The notes under the pieces were generated by a model that saw only the letters and a list, made by a program, of their open reading frames with translations, had not been told where the DNA came from and did no database searches. This document shows, piece after piece, positions 29,987 through 35,802 of a stretch of DNA of 35,802 bases. Source of the stretch: Flavobacteriia bacterium. Its GTDB lineage: Bacteria; Bacteroidota; Bacteroidia; Flavobacteriales; Flavobacteriaceae. The stretch spans positions 1-35,802 of the forward strand of contig JAGXIN010000018.1 of NCBI GenBank assembly GCA_024635575.1. The letters run 5' to 3'. Made by a program: the position numbers and the translations under genes. Position 1 is the first letter of the stretch. The number at the start of each line of letters is the position of its first letter.

Positions 29987-32900
29987 ATGTTCGATAAGCT
30001 TATAAAATATTTTCTTTATAACCGATTGGTTACTGTACTTCTGCTCGCATCATTTATTGGCTGGGGCTTGGTTACGACACCATTCAGCTGGGATATCGGT
30101 TTCCTGCCAAAAGATTCCGTTCCGGTAGATGCCATTCCTGATATTGGCGAAAACCAACAAATTGTATTTACCGACTGGTCCGGGCGATCTCCTCAGGATA
30201 TTGAAGACCAAATTACTTATCCCCTAACGACTTCCTTACTTGGAATTCCCGGGGTAAGTTCCATAAGAAGCACCTCTATGTTCGGGTTTTCCATTATCTA
30301 TATCATTTTTGAAGAAGAGATAGAATTCTATTGGTCGCGAACCCGGGTTTTGGAAAAATTAAATTCGCTTCCCGATAATATTTTACCTAAGGGAGTATCG
30401 CCAACAATGGGTCCGGATGCAACCGGATTGGGGCAGGTGTTTTGGTATACGCTAGAAGGTCGTGACCCCCAAGGGAACGTTACCGGAGGCTGGGACTTGC
30501 ATGAACTTCGAACCATCCAGGATTTCTACGTAAAACTTGGCTTGAGCGGTACTACCGGCGTTTCGGAAGTTGCCTCTGTGGGGGGATATGTTCAGGAATA
30601 CCAGATAGATGTAAACCCGGATGCGCTGAAAGCATATAACGTTGGAATTGATCAGGTGATGATGGCTGTGAAAAATTCCAACCGTGACATTGGTGCCAAA
30701 ACTTTGGAAATAAACAAAGTGGAATATCTGGTTCGCGGACTGGGTTATATAGAATCTGTTGAGGATATTGAAAATTCCGTGGTTACTGTACAGGACAACA
30801 AACCAATCCTGATCAAGGATTTGGGCGTGGTGCATTTAGGTCCCGCCGAAAGGCGCGGAATTTTAGACAAAGGTGGTGCTGACGTAGTTGGGGGTGTAGT
30901 CGTAGCCCGCTATGGCTCAAATCCATTGCAAGCCATTGAAAACACCAAGGAAAGAATTAAGGAAATTTCCCCGGGGTTACCTCAAAAAACCCTGGCAGAT
31001 GGCACCCTAAGCAAGGTCACTATCGTTCCATTTTATGACAGGACACAATTAATTCATGAAACCATTGCTACACTTGAAAACGCACTTTCACATGAGATTC
31101 TAATAAGTATTATTGTAATTCTGGTATTGGTACTCAACTTAAGGGCTTCCCTATTGATTTCAAGTTTGTTGCCTGTTGGGGTGCTCATGACTTTTATTGC
31201 GATGCGCTATTTTGGAGTTGATGCCAATGTCGTAGCGTTATCGGGAATTGCCATTGCTATTGGTGTGATGGTAGATGTTGGAATTATTTTTGTCGAGAAT
31301 ACCATAAGGCATTTGGAAATGCCGGAAAATAAAGATTCAAAAGGTGCCAAACTTCTGGCAATCATACAGCAAGCGACCATGGAGGTTTTTCCTGCGGTTA
31401 CTACGGCGCTGTTAACGACCATTGTGAGTTTTCTTCCCGTATTTTTTATGGAAAATGCCGAAGGAAAATTGTTCAGGCCATTGGCTTTTACAAAAACCTT
31501 CGCTCTTGTGGCCTCCTTTATTATAGGAATTATAATTCTGCCTATGCTTTCTTACTTTGCATTTAATATCAGAATTCAAAAAGCAAAAATGGTCCGAACA
31601 TGGAATATCGTTTTGATAGTTGCAGGTTTATTTTTATCAATTTACTTCAGTTTTTGGCTTCCAATTGCCTTAGTGGTTATTGGAGTTTTAAGATTGGTGG
31701 AAGATAAAAATCCGAAATTTTTAGGGAAATACTCCACTCAAATTACCTTGTTCATTATTGTTGCGGTAACGCTGTTTTTTCTTTCGGAAGAATGGTTGCC
31801 GCTTGGCCATCAAAATTCCGTGTTTTCAAACTATCTCTTTGTAATTGTATTGCTATCTCTTATTCTGGGAATTTTAATGGGCATGGTTAAATACTACCAA
31901 CCCATTTTAAGTTGGTGCCTTGTCAATAAAAAGAAATTCCTAATGCTCCCGTTAATCACCATTTTCTTCGGAATTATGGTTTGGCTGGGTTTTCCAAGTA
32001 TTTTTGGTTTTGCGGCCAACGGATTTGATAAAGTGGGCTGGGATGTAAGAACCACATCGGTTTGGACAGGAATGGCCGATACTTTTCCCGGAGTTGGAAA
32101 AGAATTTATGCCTGCCTTAAATGAAGGAAGCTTTTTACTGATGCCAACTTCTATGCCCCATGCGGGAATTGAAGCATCCAAGGAAACTTTGCAAAAGTTG
32201 GATATGGCAATTACAAATATTCCGGAAATAGATGTAGCCGTCGGAAAATTAGGAAGAATTGAAAGTGCCTTAGATCCTGCACCTATTTCTATGTATGAAA
32301 ATATTATTAATTACAAACCCGAATATATCCTTTCTCATGATGGAAACCCACTGGCATTTAAAGTTGCTCATGACGAACGTTTTATCTTAAAATCCGGGGA
32401 TACTTTAAGCAATGAAGACGCTATAAATCAAAAAGTTTCCCAGGAAAATCTAATTGAAGATGAAGACGGGGATTATTACAGAAACTGGCGGGAACATATC
32501 AAAAATCCTGATGATATCTGGGATGAAATTGTAAAAGCCACCCATATCCCGGGAGTTACCTCAGCCCCTAAATTGCAGCCTATTGAAACCCGTTTGGTTA
32601 TGTTGCAAACAGGAATGCGGGCGCCAATGGGAATAAAAGTGTTTGGCCCTGACCTATTAACCATTCAGGAATTCGGATTGCAGCTGGAAGGGCTTTTAAA
32701 AGAAGTGCCTTCTGTGAAAGCGGAAGCTGTTTTTGCCGATCGTACCGTGGGAAAACCTTATTTGGAGATAGATATTGACAGAAATGCCATTGCACGATAT
32801 GGTTTAACGATAGAAGATGTGCAGCAAACCATGGAAACTGCCATTGGTGGGATGGAAATCACCACCACGGTTGAAGGAAGGGAGCGTTTCCCTGTACGGG

Positions 32901-33841
32901 TGCGTTATCCGCAGGAGTTGCGCGATGATCCGGAAAGTATTAAAAAAATACTTGTGCCCACAAAAAGCGGCGCTCAAATTCCACTGGGAGAATTGGCTAA
33001 ATTAAATTACATACGTGGACCTCAAATGATAAAAAGTGAAGATACTTTTTTGGTGGGCTATGTGCTGTTTGACAAGCGCGATGGTTTTGCAGAAGTGAAT
33101 GTGGTGAATGACTCCCAAAATTACATTCAAGGGAAAATAGATACCGGAGAATTAATAGTCCCGGCAGGTATCAGTTATAAGTTTTCAGGAAATTATGAAA
33201 ATCAGGTTCGGGCTGTAAAAAGATTGGCTATTGTAATACCAATCAGTTTGGTTTTAATATTCCTGTTGTTGTACTTCCAGTTTAAAACCATCATTGCTTC
33301 CACCATTCACTTTTCAGGAGTATTTGTGGCTTTTTCCGGTGGATTTATTATGATTTGGTTATACGGGCAACCCTGGTTTATGGATTTCGCGATTTCCGGA
33401 GAGAATATGCGGGATCTGTTTCAAATACATACCATTAATTTAAGTGTGGCCGTTTGGGTTGGTTTTATTGCTCTTTTCGGAATTGCAACAGATGACGGGG
33501 TTTTAATGGGAACTTACATTCACCAGGTTTTTGAAAGAAGGAATCCAAAAACTGTTTCAGCCGTACGAGATTCAGTTATGGAAGCCGGATCAAAAAGAGT
33601 ACGGCCTGCGATGATGACAGCTGCGGTGGCTATTATTGCACTTTTACCGATATTGTCTTCCACTGGAAAAGGAGCAGATATTATGGTGCCTATGGCAATT
33701 CCAATTTTTGGAGGTATGGTTATTCAAATCATGACCATTTTTGTGGTTCCCGTTTTGCAGGCTATCTGGAGGGAAAATGAGGTAAAAAAAAGCCCGTCAC
33801 CAGAACTACTTCAAGAGGATAACTCAATTGAAGTTCAATAA
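29987..33841 (+). CDS. cusA: copper/silver efflux RND permease, CusA type
   Basis: A 1284-residue heavy-metal-efflux RND pump that drives Cu(I) or Ag(I) export with the proton gradient. The N-terminus VPVDAIPDIGENQQIVFTDW is typical. The proton-relay Asp lies in GIAIAIGVMVDVG. The three Cus methionines that bind the metal align as Met719 (FLLMPTS), Met769 (PISMYEN) and Met872 (RLVMLQTGM); Zn/Co pumps lack this set. It is about 240 residues longer than E. coli CusA because of an extra hydrophobic region with several helices (about 535-640) and an acidic insert of about 50 residues between the second and third methionines. As I recall, both inserts are usual in Bacteroidota. Its partners are TolC and CusB types downstream. 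Confidence 0.93.
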   Translation: MFDKLIKYFLYNRLVTVLLLASFIGWGLVTTPFSWDIGFLPKDSVPVDAIPDIGENQQIVFTDWSGRSPQDIEDQITYPLTTSLLGIPGVSSIRSTSMFGFSIIYIIFEEEIEFYWSRTRVLEKLNSLPDNILPKGVSPTMGPDATGLGQVFWYTLEGRDPQGNVTGGWDLHELRTIQDFYVKLGLSGTTGVSEVASVGGYVQEYQIDVNPDALKAYNVGIDQVMMAVKNSNRDIGAKTLEINKVEYLVRGLGYIESVEDIENSVVTVQDNKPILIKDLGVVHLGPAERRGILDKGGADVVGGVVVARYGSNPLQAIENTKERIKEISPGLPQKTLADGTLSKVTIVPFYDRTQLIHETIATLENALSHEILISIIVILVLVLNLRASLLISSLLPVGVLMTFIAMRYFGVDANVVALSGIAIAIGVMVDVGIIFVENTIRHLEMPENKDSKGAKLLAIIQQATMEVFPAVTTALLTTIVSFLPVFFMENAEGKLFRPLAFTKTFALVASFIIGIIILPMLSYFAFNIRIQKAKMVRTWNIVLIVAGLFLSIYFSFWLPIALVVIGVLRLVEDKNPKFLGKYSTQITLFIIVAVTLFFLSEEWLPLGHQNSVFSNYLFVIVLLSLILGILMGMVKYYQPILSWCLVNKKKFLMLPLITIFFGIMVWLGFPSIFGFAANGFDKVGWDVRTTSVWTGMADTFPGVGKEFMPALNEGSFLLMPTSMPHAGIEASKETLQKLDMAITNIPEIDVAVGKLGRIESALDPAPISMYENIINYKPEYILSHDGNPLAFKVAHDERFILKSGDTLSNEDAINQKVSQENLIEDEDGDYYRNWREHIKNPDDIWDEIVKATHIPGVTSAPKLQPIETRLVMLQTGMRAPMGIKVFGPDLLTIQEFGLQLEGLLKEVPSVKAEAVFADRTVGKPYLEIDIDRNAIARYGLTIEDVQQTMETAIGGMEITTTVEGRERFPVRVRYPQELRDDPESIKKILVPTKSGAQIPLGELAKLNYIRGPQMIKSEDTFLVGYVLFDKRDGFAEVNVVNDSQNYIQGKIDTGELIVPAGISYKFSGNYENQVRAVKRLAIVIPISLVLIFLLLYFQFKTIIASTIHFSGVFVAFSGGFIMIWLYGQPWFMDFAISGENMRDLFQIHTINLSVAVWVGFIALFGIATDDGVLMGTYIHQVFERRNPKTVSAVRDSVMEAGSKRVRPAMMTAAVAIIALLPILSSTGKGADIMVPMAIPIFGGMVIQIMTIFVVPVLQAIWRENEVKKSPSPELLQEDNSIEVQ

Positions 33842-33859
33842 TTTAAAAGAAAATATCCT

Positions 33860-35149
33860 ATGTATAATGCAATAAAAATATTTAAAAACCAGCCCAAATT
33901 CCCTCTTAGGGGATTGGGGGGCATTTTCTTTATCCTTTTATTCTTCGGAATAAACACTGAGCACGTTTCTGCGCAGACTTTAGATGCCTATTTACAGACA
34001 GCGGCAGAAAACAATCCGAAACTGAAATCGGCCTATGCGCAATTTGAAGCAGCGATGCAAAAAGCCCCTCAGGTATCGAGTTTGCCTGATCCAGCCTTGA
34101 CCATGAGTGCTTTTGGAAAAATGGTAGAAACAAGGTTGGGCGCGCAAGAAGCCAAATTTTCTTTGATGCAGATGTTTCCATGGTTTGGAACGCTTCAGGC
34201 AAAGGAAAATGCTTCTGTTTTAATGGCTGAAGCCAAATTTCAGAACTATTTAAACCTGCGCAACAAATTGTTCTTCGACATAAAATCTGTTTATGCAGAA
34301 TTGTATGCGCTTGAAAAAACCATTCAGCTTAAAAAAGAAAATCTGGCTATTCTAGATTCTTACCGCGAATTGTCTTTAAGCAGGTTTAAAAGCGGAAATG
34401 CGCCCATGGTAAATGTAATTAAAGTGGATATCAAAAGGGAATCAGCAATTACTGAAATTAAATTACTTGATGATATGCTGAAACCTTTGGAAACCGATTT
34501 CAATTTAATGCTGAACCAAAAACCGGAAATGATTGTGAAGGTACAAGATACCCTACTATTCAAAAACCCGGAAATTTTATTGGATTCTGAAGATTTATTT
34601 AAAAACCATCCCAGCGTTGTTGGTTTGGAAAAGCAAAAACAATCCTATAAAATTCAGCAAATAGTGGCTCAAAAAGAAGGATTGCCGATGCTTGGTTTGG
34701 GAATTGATTATTCCATAGTTTCAAAACGTACTGATGCCAATCCGGAAATGAACGGACAAGATGTCATTATGCCGATGCTCACCGTGACCTTGCCTATTTT
34801 CAGAAAAAAATACAACGCCGCTAAAAAAGAGGCCGCGTTTATGGTAAACAGCTTGGAACAGGAACAGGAAGCCCAAAAGAATGAATTGCAAAGCGCCTAT
34901 GAAATGACGGTTTATAATCTTAAGAAAGCCGAACAACTTATTGTTTTATATGAAAAGCAACTCGTTAGTTCAGAGCAGGCAAATAAATTGCTTATTTCTG
35001 GTTTTAGCAATGCCACCATAGATTTTGAAGATGTTTTGCAAATGAATCAGGATATATTAATGTTACAAACCCAAAAAGTTGAAGCCATAAAAAATGGATT
35101 TACAGCCGAAGCAAAATTGGATTATTTAAATTCTAAATCACAGGAATAA
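33860..35149 (+). CDS. TolC-family outer-membrane efflux protein, CusC-like
   Basis: A 429-residue outer-membrane channel of the tripartite pump. It starts 18 bases after the cusA stop. The signal peptide is long (about 1-38), with a positively charged n-region that includes PLRGLGG before the hydrophobic core and ends VSAQ. The mature part has the TolC pattern of long alternating helices (AAENNPKLKSAYAQFEAA and its repeat in the second half) and short barrel strands. It is about 30-60 residues shorter than E. coli CusC. The TAA overlaps the ATG of the adaptor by one base (TAATG), so the two genes are coupled. Confidence 0.92.
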   Translation: MYNAIKIFKNQPKFPLRGLGGIFFILLFFGINTEHVSAQTLDAYLQTAAENNPKLKSAYAQFEAAMQKAPQVSSLPDPALTMSAFGKMVETRLGAQEAKFSLMQMFPWFGTLQAKENASVLMAEAKFQNYLNLRNKLFFDIKSVYAELYALEKTIQLKKENLAILDSYRELSLSRFKSGNAPMVNVIKVDIKRESAITEIKLLDDMLKPLETDFNLMLNQKPEMIVKVQDTLLFKNPEILLDSEDLFKNHPSVVGLEKQKQSYKIQQIVAQKEGLPMLGLGIDYSIVSKRTDANPEMNGQDVIMPMLTVTLPIFRKKYNAAKKEAAFMVNSLEQEQEAQKNELQSAYEMTVYNLKKAEQLIVLYEKQLVSSEQANKLLISGFSNATIDFEDVLQMNQDILMLQTQKVEAIKNGFTAEAKLDYLNSKSQE

Positions 35150-35802
35150 TGAAAGCAAAAAATAAAAAAATACTTAAAACAGCCGGAATTTTGGTTATTG
35201 GAATCTTATTGGGATGGTTGTTATTTGGAGGCGGAGAAAAACAAGCTGATAATAACGATCATAGTGATGAGACAGCAGCACAAATTTGGACTTGTTCCAT
35301 GCATCCACAAATCAGAAGGAATGAACCTGGTGACTGCCCTATCTGCGGTATGGATTTAATTCCACTTGAAACTTCCAGTGAGGGAGGTGATCCCAATAGT
35401 TACCAAATGAGTGAAGATGCCATGAAGTTGGCCAATATCACCACTATGATTGTTGGAGCAAGCAATGCTACCAAAGAAATAAGACTGAACGGAAAAGTTG
35501 AAATAGATGAACGCAATGCCTATTCACAATCTACCCATATTCCTGGAAGAATTGAACAGATTTCCATCAACTTTACCGGAGAAAAAGTCGGGCGCGGACA
35601 AACATTGGCCACTGTTTATTCTCCGGAATTGGTAACTGCCCAGGAAGAATTGCTGCAAGCGGCGAGCATCAAGGAAAGTCAGCCGGAATTGTTTGAAGCT
35701 GCACAAGAAAAATTGCGGAATTGGAAAATAGGACAGGCGCAAATCAATCAAATTCTTGCCAATAAAAAACCCATTCAGCGGTTTTCCATACGTGCCGACG
35801 TA
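35149..35802 (+). CDS. cusB: CusB-type periplasmic adaptor with heavy-metal-binding domain (3' end off window)
   Basis: The first 218 codons of a membrane-fusion protein that links the RND pump to the outer-membrane channel. An N-terminal membrane anchor (about 8-27) is followed by an acidic His-containing linker. A heavy-metal-binding domain then spans about 47-72, with Cys49, Met51, His52, Cys63, Cys66 and Met68 in WTCSMHPQI and GDCPICGMDL. The adaptor beta-barrel and barrel-sandwich region begins after it (IRLNGKVEIDERNAYSQ, then HIPGRIEQI), and the helical hairpin is underway at the edge. The start is fused to the tolC stop. The C-terminal membrane-proximal domain is not visible. Confidence 0.92.
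   Translation, partial: MKAKNKKILKTAGILVIGILLGWLLFGGGEKQADNNDHSDETAAQIWTCSMHPQIRRNEPGDCPICGMDLIPLETSSEGGDPNSYQMSEDAMKLANITTMIVGASNATKEIRLNGKVEIDERNAYSQSTHIPGRIEQISINFTGEKVGRGQTLATVYSPELVTAQEELLQAASIKESQPELFEAAQEKLRNWKIGQAQINQILANKKPIQRFSIRADV

Overview
The window looks like chromosomal DNA of a member of the Bacteroidota, most likely the family Flavobacteriaceae. It is AT-rich. Start sites lie a short distance behind TAnnTTTG elements (the Bacteroidota -7 hexamer region), not behind Shine-Dalgarno sequences. The gene content is also typical of the group: Alternative Complex III, PorG- and PorP/SprF-type proteins linked to type IX secretion, a HYC_CC_PP protein, paired OmpH/Skp genes, and a DnaG without zinc ligands. 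No tRNA, rRNA, CRISPR array, integrase or transposase gene was seen.

Layout. Positions 1-7006 (minus strand) carry actA-actB-actC-actD-actE of Alternative Complex III, a quinol:electron-acceptor oxidoreductase. The end of actE and any actF lie beyond the left edge. A small SPOR-domain gene (7223-7588, plus) and dnaG (7684-9663, minus) follow. Next is the clpP-clpX protease operon (minus), with its own terminator. Three plus-strand genes (a secreted protein of unknown function, a secreted M1 metallopeptidase and a DEAD-box-type RNA helicase) separate clpPX from the trigger-factor gene tig (minus). Positions 17070-19211 (minus) read pdxJ, an esterase-like alpha/beta hydrolase, two tandem 27-codon ORFs on an 88-bp repeat, and a small four-helix membrane protein of the phage-holin-like family.

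Positions 19315-27273 (plus) form an envelope-biogenesis cluster: a CBS-domain protein, nadK, porG-like, uppS, bamA, two ompH/skp genes and murI. porG-uppS and uppS-bamA overlap, so they are probably translationally coupled. Together they cover NADP supply, the undecaprenyl carrier, peptidoglycan D-glutamate, outer-membrane protein insertion with its chaperones, and a type IX secretion component. A 418-bp intergenic stretch (27274-27691) is packed with palindromes and short direct repeats but holds no convincing gene. After it come a gamma-carbonic-anhydrase-like protein and a solitary PorP/SprF protein (both minus).

From 29449 to the right edge (plus) lies a copper/silver efflux locus: a HYC_CC_PP protein, a CusA-type RND pump that keeps all three substrate-binding methionines, a TolC-family outer-membrane channel, and the start of a CusB-type adaptor with an N-terminal heavy-metal-binding domain. 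The adaptor is cut by the window end.

Most of the window is conserved core genome. The least explained pieces are the tandem 88-bp short-ORF repeat at 17403-17578 and the structured intergenic region at 27361-27681.
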